NCBI RefSeq assembly: GCF_032884065.1
Contig: NC_088873.1
Location: 8,753,702 to 8,817,701 of the forward strand
Length of the DNA stretch: 64,000 bases
Origin: Artemia franciscana
Lineage: Eukaryota > Arthropoda > Branchiopoda > Anostraca > Artemiidae
Direction: 5' to 3'
How positions within the stretch are numbered: position 1 is the first letter of the stretch; every line of letters starts with the position of its first letter. Below, one piece after another: positions 36,809-48,200 of this stretch. Below the pieces are notes generated by a model, which made no database searches, was not told the DNA's origin, and worked only from the letters and a program-made list of their open reading frames with translations. Made by a program: the position numbers and the translations under genes.

Positions 36809-36923
36809 GGACTCAGTATTCTTGAAGTAAAATATCATGCCTTTGTTGAGTATCTAATTGGCATAACTTATGGCATGATTATAAAGGTAAATGGAATGAG
36901 CCTCCAAAAAAATTCATTAATTG
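36809..36923 (+). CDS. NGDN: Neuroguidin, exon 2
   Basis: Opens after a T-run and AG at 36807-36808 in phase 0 and ends at TTAATTG|GTAAGT with one extra base. It encodes GLSILEVKYHAFVEYLIGI followed by KVNGMSLQKNSLI. This is collinear, with no gaps, to the conserved Sas10/C1D-family segment GLSFLEVKDQLLLMYLMDL..KASGGSLQGHDAV of vertebrate neuroguidin. The internal GTAAAT after ATAAAG (36893) is a tempting but wrong donor: only the 36924 donor keeps the length and phase needed for the next exon. A stop-bearing duplicate lies 151 bp upstream. Confidence 0.92.
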
Positions 36924-38195
36924 GTAAGTTTTCTCTTATATCTTTTTATTACCCATGCAAATAAGAATGTATTTACGGCCAGATACTGATTTAATAAAAA
37001 CAGAAATCGACATCTCTTTCTTGAAAGTGTAGGTTTGTGGAGGTTGGTGTGTATTTGTCCCTCCCCTGCTCCTGCAGCATCAAAAATGGTGTTGCAGGCA
37101 TTACTTTCCCAGAGAAGCAAATTTTTTTTCTGGAAAAATAACTTGTATGATTCCCCTCTTAGTTTGGTTTGATATATATCAATCCTGTAAAAATATAACC
37201 TAAACATGCCCTTTTCCGCATTTTCAACCTTCCCTTGAAGGGATATTCGTCTCGAAAATTTTTATAACGAGGCTACTTTCATCCTTTCGTTAATTCTGGG
37301 TATAGCCTAATTCACGGGGGTAATTTCAGCATTTCAAGTTGGGGGGGGGATAAGAGGGGCGTCCACATCCGAGGGTCTGTGAGGTATTGGATATCCTTCA
37401 GGGAGAAAGGGGTTTCTTGTTGCACTCCTCTGGAGACTTTGTTAAAAATACAAGCCTAAAGGTGTTTTAAGCTGCCTGAAAACTTATTTTGGGAGAAGAT
37501 TTTATAATGGAGACCAAATACCAAATAGTAAAAAAGTAAAGATGGCGTTGGGCTGCCCCAAGTCTGCAATAGCACATTTTCTTCAAGTGGTAATGAAGAA
37601 AAGTTATTATTTAGCAAAGAAGCTACTCAGTTAATTTAAAAGCATACCACAATACACAATCGACAATACACACACATCGAACAAACATAAAATTAAGTTG
37701 GCAATCCCGCTTCCATTCTCGTCCAGTGATGGAGGCTTACCAGTAGATTCTCGGCGCCCAGAATTCATGATGCATTTCTATTTTTTTACACTTGCCTTTC
37801 CCTTTCAATCTTCAAACAAAACTAACGATATCGTATTTTTGATCGTATCAATTTTAAGTTAATATAAATTTAATTTAAAATGTACCTTTTAACATGCCTA
37901 TATACATATATGGTAAGGTTCTTAACATATTCCGATTTTATGTTTTGACCAAAAAAAAAATGAACCCAGCAACACATAACCAGTTTCCCAGCAATTTTAA
38001 TTTTTAAGTTTGTTTAGTAAATTGTAATGTTTTCAAAGTTATTGGGGAAGGGGTAACTGCCCCCTTGCCTCCTCCAAATGACGAATAGCCTAATTCATAG
38101 ATTTGTTTCTGGTAAGCTCGAATTCGGTGATGCTGTTCACATGTATGTTAATCCACCTGTTTTGGTATATTACTATGTTAATACAGCTTAATATG
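36924..38195 (+). other. Neuroguidin intron 2, first part
   Basis: No exon or ORF with recognisable content. Includes G-runs near 37341 and short AT-rich stretches. Confidence 0.5.
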
Positions 38196-38817
38196 TTAAT
38201 ACACACAATACAGCTTCATAATATCTCCCTCAAGCTCAACTACTCGGTCGATTTCTTCCAAAATCATTTTAGCAAGAGCAGATATTCGAGGTAACCACGG
38301 CACGACTGCTCTAAGGATCGTGTTCTTTTCTTTGAAGAAAATGAAGCTCAAAATGTCACAACCGGTGAAACAGTGCAAAAACGCAATTGAATTCACTATA
38401 GACGGTGGGAGTCTATCTGGAAGTTTAGTGATTGAAATGACTTTGTCCTGCAAACAAACCAACCCATTAGGAGTGGTCTTATAAGACCCCGTCCTGGTAC
38501 AGAACCCCGTGTGCAAACACATTAGGAGTGCAAAAACGCAATTGAATTCACTAGAGACGGCGGGAGTCTATTTGCAAGTTTAGTGATTGAAATGACTTTT
38601 TCCTGCCAGCAAACCAACACATTAGGAGTGATCTTATAAGACCCCGTCCTGGTACAGAACCCCGTGTGAAGAGTGACACGGATATCTGCTTCTTCATGTA
38701 TACTCCTCAGTTCAATGGCAAATCTCTCGCAGTTGACAGTCTGGATACCTGGAAGCAGGTCAACTACTTCAATTCTATCTGCAAATCCTCCTCTTTGATA
38801 CTCTGGAAAACACGCAT
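38196..38817 (-). pseudogene. Decayed gene fragment with EEAD..FTGCD motifs
   Basis: On the minus strand, from 38817 downwards, it reads FADRIEVVDLLPGIQTVNCE, then RSIHEEADIRVTLH, then after an internal duplication LPPSIVNSIAFLHCFTGCD and LSFIFFKEKN. This matches an uncharacterised protein type that is abundant in many arthropod and cnidarian genomes and recognised by HEEADTR..LLH and HAFTGCDTTS..GKGK motifs; I know the motif pattern but no function. A 155-bp tandem duplication disrupts the frame, and the FTGCD site has lost its usual TTS, so it is a relic. It sits antisense in a neuroguidin intron. Confidence 0.72.
38373..38672. repeat. 155-bp tandem duplication within the FTGCD pseudogene
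   Basis: The block starting gtgcaaaaacgcaattgaat at 38373 recurs at 38528 and runs to the second cagaaccccgtgtg at about 38669. The copies are about 92% identical by eye. Confidence 0.9.
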
Positions 38818-40439
38818 TCGATAAGCTTTACTTTACTTTGATTAATGTTACTTTAATTTCAACTTTAGTTTTAATTTTTTTCAATTTAAATTTTAATATA
38901 GTTTTAACTTTGTTTACTTGAATTTTTACTTCCTTAACTCACTTTAATTGCTTTACTTTAAAGCTTTGTTTTAATTACCCACAATTGTATTTGTCAATAA
39001 TATGTCTGCTCACAATTTAGTTAATTTGGAATTTAGGACCTTCATGAGATGGCTAAGAAATGAAAATACCATTCAATTCAGAGTTCAATACTATATCTAA
39101 ATATTAACGATCATTTCCTCTTGAAATTCCTTGAAGAAATTTAGTATAAAGTTGGAGATTGTTAGTTGACCCTGTAGTGAAGGATACAGAGGCCCTGCTA
39201 ATAGAACCCGAATATACAGTAAAAAGTTATTTGTTTGTATCCTATTTCTACTAGACAGTATCTGATTATTGACTGAATGATCATTGCCCAATTAAGCGAA
39301 TAATATTCAATAAAAAAACAAGTTGTTTTATCAGGGGAAACTAAACTGTACCTATACCAAATTTAGTAGATATATCACTGATGGGACTCCGTACATCCTC
39401 TAGATTCTATTAATCAGTCTTTCGGGGGAGACGAAGGGATTTGGGGCCAGGCTATAGGGTTGTGGGTGGGTGCCCTAGACCCCAAATTCCCAGAAACCTG
39501 AAGATTAAAACGAAATCAGGCTTTCCAAATTCTGGTAACTGAAAATTCCAGAATTTTCTAAATTATGTGAAATGATTATTGTATTCAGATGGAGGATTGG
39601 ATTATGAATCACATGGTCTGTTTATTTCATATCTATCTCATTATGGCCTGACTGGATGTAATCCATGTAGTGGATAGGAAAATCCTTTCCACTGAGGTTT
39701 ATGACCAACTTTGTGTCAGTTCTGATTCCTGGTGAGCAAGTGCCAAAAATACAGCTATTGGTTTGCCAGTCAAAATGGTTTGGACATGGATCAAGAGAGC
39801 AAAAGAAAACTGACATTATATGGGCCTTAAGCATAGAGAATTCTAATTTCAGCTTCAGAGGAATACCCTTTCACTCAAGACTTTTTGGATAATAGAAAAA
39901 TTACTCAATGAGACCAAGTGATGACATGCAAAAAAGGCCTTACTCACAAGTAACATCATATGCTATGCAACCTCCACTTAATTAACCAAAAACTATCGCC
40001 AGGAACTTCTTTCTCCACTTCTGTTGTCTTGATTCGGTCTTGATACTAAAGCAACAGCAGTCAAAACAAAACCAATCTTGCTTTTTTCTTCTAAAGAACA
40101 CCAGAAAATGACGTGTGAAACCGGCGTTTGCGGCTTTTGCTCGCTAGATAACGGTTTTCGGGAAATCTGAAGTTCAGATCCAAATTTAATAGACTTCCCC
40201 CTTGTTTTAAAGGGCAGTTTTGTTTTCGGTAAGTTTTCTTATTCATTTAAATTCTCAAAGGCGTTTTCTATAGGATATTGGCTTGTGAGATGTTTCAAAC
40301 AGGCTAAATTGGCTACTTAGGTCTACTTTTGCAGTACTAGCAGGGTTTCTAATAAGTTTCCTTCTTAATTTAAATTCTTGAAGGTGTTTTCTATAAGGTG
40401 TGGGTTGTGAGGTGTTGCAATCAGGCCAAATGGATTATT
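38818..40439. other. Neuroguidin intron 2, middle part
   Basis: AT-rich, no supportable gene. The minus-strand frame 39622-39834 is open but unrecognised. Confidence 0.4.
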
Positions 40440-40760
40440 ATTTATTAGTTAATTATTAGTTAACATGCTAGGTTGTGGAAGAGGAAAGAGCTTTTTTGTG
40501 TTTTCTTTATTTTATGGTATAATTTAAAAGAAAAGTTGTACTTTATTACAATATTAATTAGCTGCAATAGTTAACTAATTATTAGTTTGCATGCTAGGTT
40601 TTAACAGAGGACAACAGAGCTTGTATGTGTTATTTTTATCCTTTACTTTATAGTCTAAATTAAAGTAAAGTTGCAATTTACTGCAACTATTTATTAGTTG
40701 CATTAGTTAGTTAATTATTAGATAATCATGCTAGGTTTTGGTAGAGGACAACAGATAGGG
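40440..40760 (+). repeat. About 2.3 copies of a 130-138-bp tandem repeat at the LINE 5' side
   Basis: The phrase catgctaggttktgg recurs at about 40464, 40590 and 40728, each followed by agaggacaacag-like text and preceded by tagttaattattag. The repeat abuts the presumed LINE 5' UTR, so it may be the element's 5' monomer array, or just an adjacent minisatellite. Confidence 0.65.
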
Positions 40761-43700
40761 GATTGCCCTACAGATAGGTAGAGTAGCTCCATAGGAGGCT
40801 TAGACCAAGTAGGACCTTGTCCCAGTGGGGTCCATAATAGAAACTGGGAAACCCTCCCCTGGGGGTCATAATTACAGGTGGAGGAGGAAGAAGCCCCCTC
40901 AAATGTACACTCAACATGGCCCACTGCCGTGTTCACACGTCAGATGAGTTACAAACCTTCTCCCAGTAATGGGTTTAATTGCATGGTGAAGCAGAACACC
41001 ATCGTGGGAGGATCCTCTATAGCAGGACAACTGCGGCAGGGCGTAAGATCCAGATTTATGGACAACGGCCTCTGTAAAGGGCTGCCTCGACCCTTTCGGG
41101 GTACCCGCAAGACTGGGAAACTTGCGGTCAATTTTTCCCACTTGAGGAGTGGCGCCCCTCGAGGAAATTATAGCCTAGTAAACAACACAGCACTCGTACG
41201 GGATTCTGATTATTGGATATTTTTCTGGGCTTGGTTTGTTTTGATGGGCGTTTTCGGGCTGAAAAACCTCTTCCTAGCTAATTTATCTACTATGGACTGC
41301 CTTCCCGTAGTAGCATAATATTTGTAGGCATGAATATATAATGAGTCGGAGGTAATAGGCTTGGGACTGTCTGTTCAGGATTTTGACTCTTGTTGATAGA
41401 GGAGCATCGCCAAGTGCTGAAAACCATGTTATGACCAAGATGGGCCCAGGATTGCACAAAGCCTCCAAATTACTGGAGGTCCCAGGGACTTCTTGCTGTC
41501 CGGTTCTAAGCCGGCTTAAGCGCTTCGGTGTAGACTTGAGAAGATATGTTGGTCCCCATCCTGCACTGGTATCCGGGATCACTGCTTTTCTTGAGGCCAA
41601 AATAATTTTAAAGATTTAAAGAACATGAAAATTGGAACTTGGAATGTTACGATGTTAAAAAATGAATATCGCATCGACATTTTGACTGACGAATTCAGAC
41701 GGTTTGAACTGGATTTATTAGGAGTTTCAGAAACTCACATCCCAGGGATAGGAAGCATGAAATTAGGTGACATAGAATTTGTTTACTCAGGCAGGAAGGA
41801 TGGGGTACATAGACAGGGAGTAGGGCTCATGATGAATAAGGAAGCTGCTAAGTCTTGTTTAGGCTGGGAAGGTATTAATAATAGAATACTAATTGCTCAT
41901 TTTATGACTAAAAAGTTTAGGGTATCAGTTATAGTAGTATATGCCCCCATTGAACCAACTGATGGAGATACTAGTGACTCAGATGAATTTTACTTACAGT
42001 TACAGGAACAAATGGACAGGGTACCAGGTAGAAATATGGTGTTTTTGCTAGGAGATTTTAATGCCCAGGTTGGTAGAAATAGGGATAGATGGTATCCTAG
42101 CCTAGGTAAATTTGGTGTAGGAAAAGAAAACAGTAATGGCTATAGGCTTTTGCAATTTTGTAGGTATAACAACCTAGTTATAACCAATACGGTGTTTGGT
42201 CACAAAATGACCCATAAGTTGACATGGTATTCACGTGATGGTAAGACAGCAAACCTTATTGATTATGTTATTGTAAACAGAAGACTGGCAGGATCAATAC
42301 AAGATACTAGGGTGTATAGGAGTGCCGTTATTGATGTTAAAAGTAAAGATCACCATCTAGTAGTGTCTAAGGTTAATTTAAAGCTGAAATTTCGGAAGGG
42401 TAACTCCCTCCCGGAAAGTTATGATGTTGGTAGACTTCAGGATGAAAATTTGAGAAAAAAAATTTCAGGAACAGTTGAGTACTAAACTTGAGAGTTTAAA
42501 ATTTGACAATGTGGAAGATGGATGGAATAATTTCAGAAAAACAATTTGTGAAGTTGCTGATGGTGTCCTAGGGAAGAGTGCTAAGACTGCAACTAGGAAT
42601 ATTAGTGAAAAAGCTTTAGGTTTAATAGAGAGTAGACGGGGTTTGTATAAGAATTATCTGAGTGATAGGTCGTATGAAAACAAAAGGAATGTAAAGAAAG
42701 TGGAGAAAGCATTAAAATATGAACTAAGGAGATGTGAAGTGGAGGCGATGGATAAAATTGCTGAGGATCTGGAAGATGCGGCTAGACGGCATAATAGTAA
42801 AATATTATACTGGCATGTTAATAAATTGAAAGGGAGTAGCCAATCCGGACTAGTCCCAGTTAAAGATAGAAATGGGGCCACAATTAGTGATAAGGAAAAA
42901 ATTAAAGAAAGATGGGTGGAACATTTTGAGAATGTGCTAAACCGAGATACAGTTGCAGGAAAAGATATAGATGAAAATGAAAAAGTTTGTGATACCTTGG
43001 ATGTGAAGGAAGATTTTTTTAGTGAGGAAGAATTAGCGACAGTACTAAAAGGATTAAAAAATAATAAGGCCTCAGGTGCTGATAGTATGATTAATGAGTT
43101 TCTTAAATATGGTGGCTCTGAGGTTAGGAATAAGCTAAAGAAGATTATGAACATGATTTTTGAAAAAAGGGCAAGTACCCAATGATTTTAGGAAAACCTT
43201 AATTAAACCACTGTATAAGAAAGGTGACAAGAGTGAGTGTCGTAATTATCGAGGCATTAGTCTGGTCTCTGTAGGTAGCAAATTACTGAGTAATATGATA
43301 CTTTTTAGACTGAGACATGCTGTAGACAAAGTTTTAAGGGAAGAACAATGCGGTTTTAGAAAAGGTAGAGGATGTGTTGACCATGTTTTCACTCTTAGGT
43401 TAATAATTGAGAAGTCCCTTCGTTGTCAAACACCTTTGGTCCTCAGTTTTATCGATTATGAGCAAGCTTTCGATCCTGTTGATAGAACAGCGTTAACAAA
43501 GGTCTTGTCGTTATATGGTATACCTGAAAAATACATTAAAGTGATTTGCACTATGTACGAGAATAATACTGCTGCCGTTAAGGTAGGAAATGAGGTTAGC
43601 AACTGGTTTTGTATTAAATCAGGAGTTAAGCAGGGTTGTGTTCTATCCCCCTTTATATGGATCATTTTGATGGACTTCATCTTAAGGAGCACAGGAAAGG

Positions 43701-44574
43701 CAATTGGAGACCATGGAATCAAATGGGGAGGAAGAACGCTCCTGGACTTAGATTATGCTGATGATTTAAGCATATTAGATGAAAGTGCGAGCAAAATGAA
43801 TGAATTTTTAGAGGGTTTTACAAGTTCAGGGTGCTAAAATAGACTTGAAAATTAATGTTAAGAAGACTAAGTCACTAAGGCTAGGAATAAGTGAAGATGA
43901 ACAGGTGACATTAGGTAACGATAAGATTGATCAGGTTGGGAGCTTCAGTTATCTTGGTAGTATTATTAGTAAAGATGGTGGGAGCAGTGAAGATGTTAAA
44001 AGTAGAATAGCTAAGGCCCAGGGTGTTTTTTCACAGTTAAAAAAAGTTTGGAAGAATAGAACGATAAGTCTAGAAACCAAGATTAGAATATTGGAAGCTA
44101 CAGTGATGACAGTGGTCAAATATGACTCTGAAGCATGGGCACTCTGAAAAGCAGATGAAAATTTACTAGATGTTTTCCAGAGAAATTGCCTACGGATTGT
44201 TCTGGGTACCCGGCTGACTGACCGTATTTCAAACAGTAGGTTGTACGAAAAGTGTGGTTCAATCCCACTTTCTGGGGCTATAATGAAAGAAAGGTTGAGA
44301 TGGCTAGGCCACGTTCTACGGATGAAGGATGACAGATTACCGAAGATTGTCCTTTTTGGCCAACCGTCTGGGGCTACACGGAAGGCAGGTCGTCCTTGTC
44401 TGGGTTGGGAGGATGTCATAAATAAAGATTTAAAGGAAATGGCAACTTCCTGGGAGGGTGTAAAGAGGGAGGCTTTAAATAGATTAGGTTGGAGGAGGAG
44501 CGTGCGTAGCTGTGTTGGCCTCAAGCGGCTTGGTGCTGCATTGAGTTATTAGTAGTAGTAGTAGTAGTATGTTA
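40740..44574 (+). mobile_element. APE-type LINE, near full length, inactive
   Basis: A 5' region of about 880 bp precedes one large ORF; a (TAG)n tail ends at about 44568. The GC content and codon use of the 5' region (40850-41600) differ from the AT-rich surroundings. The ORF has apurinic-type endonuclease then reverse transcriptase. Clade: the IDYEQAFD..GVKQGCVLSP..LDYADD pattern and simple-triplet tail suggest an RTE-like or related lineage, not certain. The 5' boundary is approximate, and no target-site duplication could be fixed. It lies in sense orientation within neuroguidin intron 2. Confidence 0.85.
41625..44552 (+). pseudogene. LINE endonuclease-reverse transcriptase ORF, broken
   Basis: ATG 41625 starts MKIGTWNVTML, an APE endonuclease: SETHI, VVYAPIEP, LGDFNAQVG, IDYVIVNRR and SKDHHLVV supply the catalytic N, E, Y, D/N and DH residues. 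The RT follows: LIKPLYKKGD, YRGISLVS, FRKGRGCVDHV, IDYEQAFD, GVKQGCVLSP, LDYADDLSIL. The C-terminus has FSYLGSIIS and LRWLGHVLRMKDDRLPK. It is disrupted by a frameshift in the A-run near 42455, another in the A-run near 43165, a third near 43810, and an in-frame TGA at 44145-44147 (probably from CGA). All catalytic motifs survive, so the copy died recently. The breaks at homopolymers could partly be sequencing errors. Confidence 0.93.
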
Positions 44575-45064
44575 TCATTATGTTATTATACTAAATGAGC
44601 TCAAACCACTTTCTTGCTTTATTTAGAAGATATCTTTTTTTTTACTCGTCCTCAAAACTTATCTTTAAAATATCAAAAAAGTTCCACTGAGAAACGCCAT
44701 CATAGTTTCTTTGTTATTTTTCTTCTGTCTTTAGGGCTTATGCTTCTACGCCATGCCGACGTTGTCATCTTAACTCTTGCTCTCCCTTACGTTCTTGAAT
44801 TGAGTACAATTACTGCTTTCTACTCAGGTAGATTAGCCAGGGAGGAGCTGGTGTTCACTCCTCCAAATATCAGAATTACAAAGGTTTTATCTGAATTTTC
44901 GGTTTTTCTTTATATGGTTTGCATGTTTTTTTTTGTTTTTTTTTTTTTTTTTAGTTTTCTATATTCTCAGTGCTCAATTAAAAAAATTATAAACATACTC
45001 CTCGTTTCTATAGTAAATCGGTATTAATGGAAAGTTTCTTAAAATCATTGACTGTGTTTTATAG

Positions 45065-45222
45065 ATTTAATCGTGGAGAATAGGACTATTATTGAGAGAA
45101 TTAGACCGATTGAGCAGAAATTAAAGTATCAAATGGATAAAGTTTTAAAAGCGGCTAGAGGAGATCTCTCGGCGGATGATCCCCTCCGCTTTAAAGCAAA
45201 TCCGGATTTACTTGTCACTAAG
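45065..45222 (+). CDS. NGDN: Neuroguidin, exon 3
   Basis: Opens after tgttttatag; its first two bases complete the codon begun at 36923 (G|AT, Asp), and it ends at GTCACTAAG|GTAAGA in phase 0. It encodes LIVENRTIIERIRPIEQKLK, YQMDKVLKAARG and DPLRFKANPDLL. Vertebrate neuroguidin has RLVEIRTVLEKLRPLDQKLKYQIDKL and NDPLRFKPHPSNM at the same place, so this is the diagnostic core of the family. The 8.1-kb intron before it carries the LINE. Confidence 0.95.
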
Positions 45223-48200
45223 GTAAGATCATTTACTTAAATCTGATTATAAAGTGCTTCATTTGGTTGCTATTAATTCCTTAATGAATGAATCAACTGG
45301 ACTGGAAGTTAAGACATTTGCCCTTTCAAGCCAAACAATTTAGGGGATCTTTAGGAGTAATAAAATTGAACATGAAGGTGTTGCTTGTATGTTTTTTATT
45401 ATTATTTATTGTCACTATTATTGTAGAATTATTGCATTATTATGGTATAATTGTATTGTTATTATTAAATTATAATTATTATTAAATTGCTTGTTTTTTC
45501 TTCTTCGGTTTTCTTTTGATTCGTTGCAATGGATGTCTTTGGTAAAGTTATAAACGTTTGTTTCGTTTTTTGTGCATGGCACTTTGCTTTGGGTTTGTTT
45601 TTGGCGGGTTATCTGTGTTTGTTCTTTTTTTCTTAGTCTTAGTCCCTGTATTCACGGCCATACATTCTAAAGGGGGCATATGGTCATAGATATGCTTCTA
45701 TTGTTGATTTGCTTTTGAATAAAAATATCTATGTGTCTATCTGTTCTTGCACTTGAATAATAATAATCATAATAAATAAATTAGTATTTAATAATTTACT
45801 AAAAAAGGTATTCTTGTCCATATCCGCAGCCCCTTGCCCCCTTCTCCTTATTGACGTCCCTGGATGTAAATGAAATGGCTAACTGGATAATTGTTTTTTC
45901 GTGAAAAGTTGAGGAGGGGGATTAATAATGAAAAAGCCTATCTTCTTTGACGGTTTAAATAAAAAGTGCCTGGTAATTCAAGAAAGTTCGGATTTAATGG
46001 ATGGAGGAGCCGGTTTTCAAGGCTTCCCAAGGATAGATCCCTGGATGTAGGTGATGACCTGAGAATAAAAATTGATTTTAACCTTTTATGTCACCCACCA
46101 TATGTGTTTAGTTAACCTAATCTCTATTGTTTCACTTACAGGCCTTGTGTTAAACATTGTTTTAATGCAAATAAATTCCAAGTGTTCCTTTATCCCCATG
46201 TAATCCCGTAAGGAATTTATAAATGGTAGGAGATGATGGGAAGGGACAAGAGAAGTTGAAAAGGGGATGTGGGGGAGTTTTTGGAATGGGTTTAGCTTGG
46301 GGTTGAAGGGCATTAGGTAGTACTATAAAATTAAACATTTGGTACCAAATTTAGAAAAAAAGTCATAAAAATATCCGAGCAATGCTGGACACTTTTGGCT
46401 TATTTTTTATTATATAGCTCAAAGTAAATCGTGTGTTGTGAAAAAAAAAAATAGAAATGCGACTAAGGAGAAAAAGAAACAGAAAACATAATAGAAAGAC
46501 AATTTAATACAAGAGACAAATATAATAACACTTAATTATTATACTAATAAGCACAATAATAAGTGAATATACATTAAAAATAAAGTTAGTATCCACTAAG
46601 CAAGGCTCAAAAAACTCAACATTAGCCACTCCAACAACCGAAAAAAGCGAATTGTTCTGCAGTTCAATATGTCTATTGGCAAATGAATGTTTTTTGTTTT
46701 TACCTGCCTTTTCTGCAGAAATTTTGAAAAGCTGTTGAAAGGTTGAATGAGAAAGGTTATTAAATAGAAATTGACATCATCATTGGCAATATTGGTAGAC
46801 TTTGTTCACAAATTAAAGCTACTCATTTTTTTTTTTTTTTTTTGCATAAAGTTTTTTGCTAAAAAGTTCAATGATTGAAATTAACATTAAAGACAGATTT
46901 AGCGTTGCCAACGGTTTGAAGTAAACTGTACAAAATTGAGACTTTTAAATTGTACCAGAAACGGTACAGTCTTGCCACGTTGGCAACGCTTTGGAGGTTT
47001 AGCCTCAACATCGTCAGTATTCGAAATTACCCTAAGAATATTGATGGGATCTGTATAAAATTTTGCCAATTTTTATATGTAATGGACTCTCAATAAACGT
47101 AATTGATACTCTGGGACGATACATGAAAACCTGCACGTAAGGTCATGTGAGAAAGGTCATGTATTCTCCCAAACCGATATGGCCTAGACTAGATGCTCTT
47201 TTCAAATGGTAAAAATTTCTACGAAATTGCAATTTATTAAATCTTCTAAAAATTCACCGAAATGCAGGGGAAGGGCCAAGATTTTTTCGATTCTTATGAT
47301 GATACAAAAGAAATATTTCAAAATCTTGAGTGAGGAGGAGCAGTTTTTTTATTTTAAATGAAAATTTCGATAAGAGTTTTTTTTCAAAATCAAAAGAGGG
47401 GGCAAATGGGTTTCAGGTGGGGAAGCGGTAAACCAGTTTCAGATGTCCATTGTAGGCTGTCAACCCTTTTTTAGGTTTACATGGATCATGAAACTTCTTC
47501 AATTTAAATTAAAACGTAAAACACAATCATCATAGAAGTCTGGTTATCAATAGGGAGGTGTGACTAATGTTTTATAGAGGAACTCCCATTGATTTCCCTT
47601 TTCTACAAAGTCAGCTTCTATACATATATCTTCAAGACCGTCACATTTTGTGGTGCTTAGTTAAGCACATCTCCAAAAGCATTAGAAAAGGAACTTGATT
47701 TGAAATTCGTAATTGATGGCTTAAAATCGTTAAGTTGGTATTTTTAATAAAATTTTTATACCTCTTCTAGGGTAATATAGCTTTAAAGAACTGAGTGATT
47801 TTCTTAGAAATGAAAGAAAATATAAACTGAATCAGTTCGACAATTTTTCCATTAGGACAGCAGCTCACTGCTCCCGGTTATCTAACAAATCCAAGAAATA
47901 ATGTACATTCCATAATGGTATCTCCCTGTGTATAAGAAGCTCCCTATGCTCCTCGCAAACTGAATCAGTTCGATAAATTTTCATTTGTGGCAAGTTTTAA
48001 AGTTTAATCAGAGGAATTCGAGGAACCAACCATGCTTCATACTAAAAACTCGTTTTATTTCTTGTGACCTTGCACTTTTGGTTCTTGAGGGGAGTGGATG
48101 TAGTTCATCAACAAAGATTTATTCCTAGTCTTCTTCTATATATATTATATACTTATGTTTTCCTAACAAAAGGATGTTATCTAGTAATGATTCCGCTCAT

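Noticed and set aside
40878-41318. 146-codon ORF upstream of the LINE endonuclease as a LINE ORF1
   Set aside because: It has no zinc knuckle, coiled coil or RRM signature and lies in the 5' UTR-like region; more likely a chance frame.
44734-44823. Possible exon reading LMLLRHADVVILTLALPYVL with a donor-like end in a usable phase
   Set aside because: Exon 2 extended to 36923 already joins exon 3 in phase and aligns gaplessly with vertebrate neuroguidin; this block has no family similarity.
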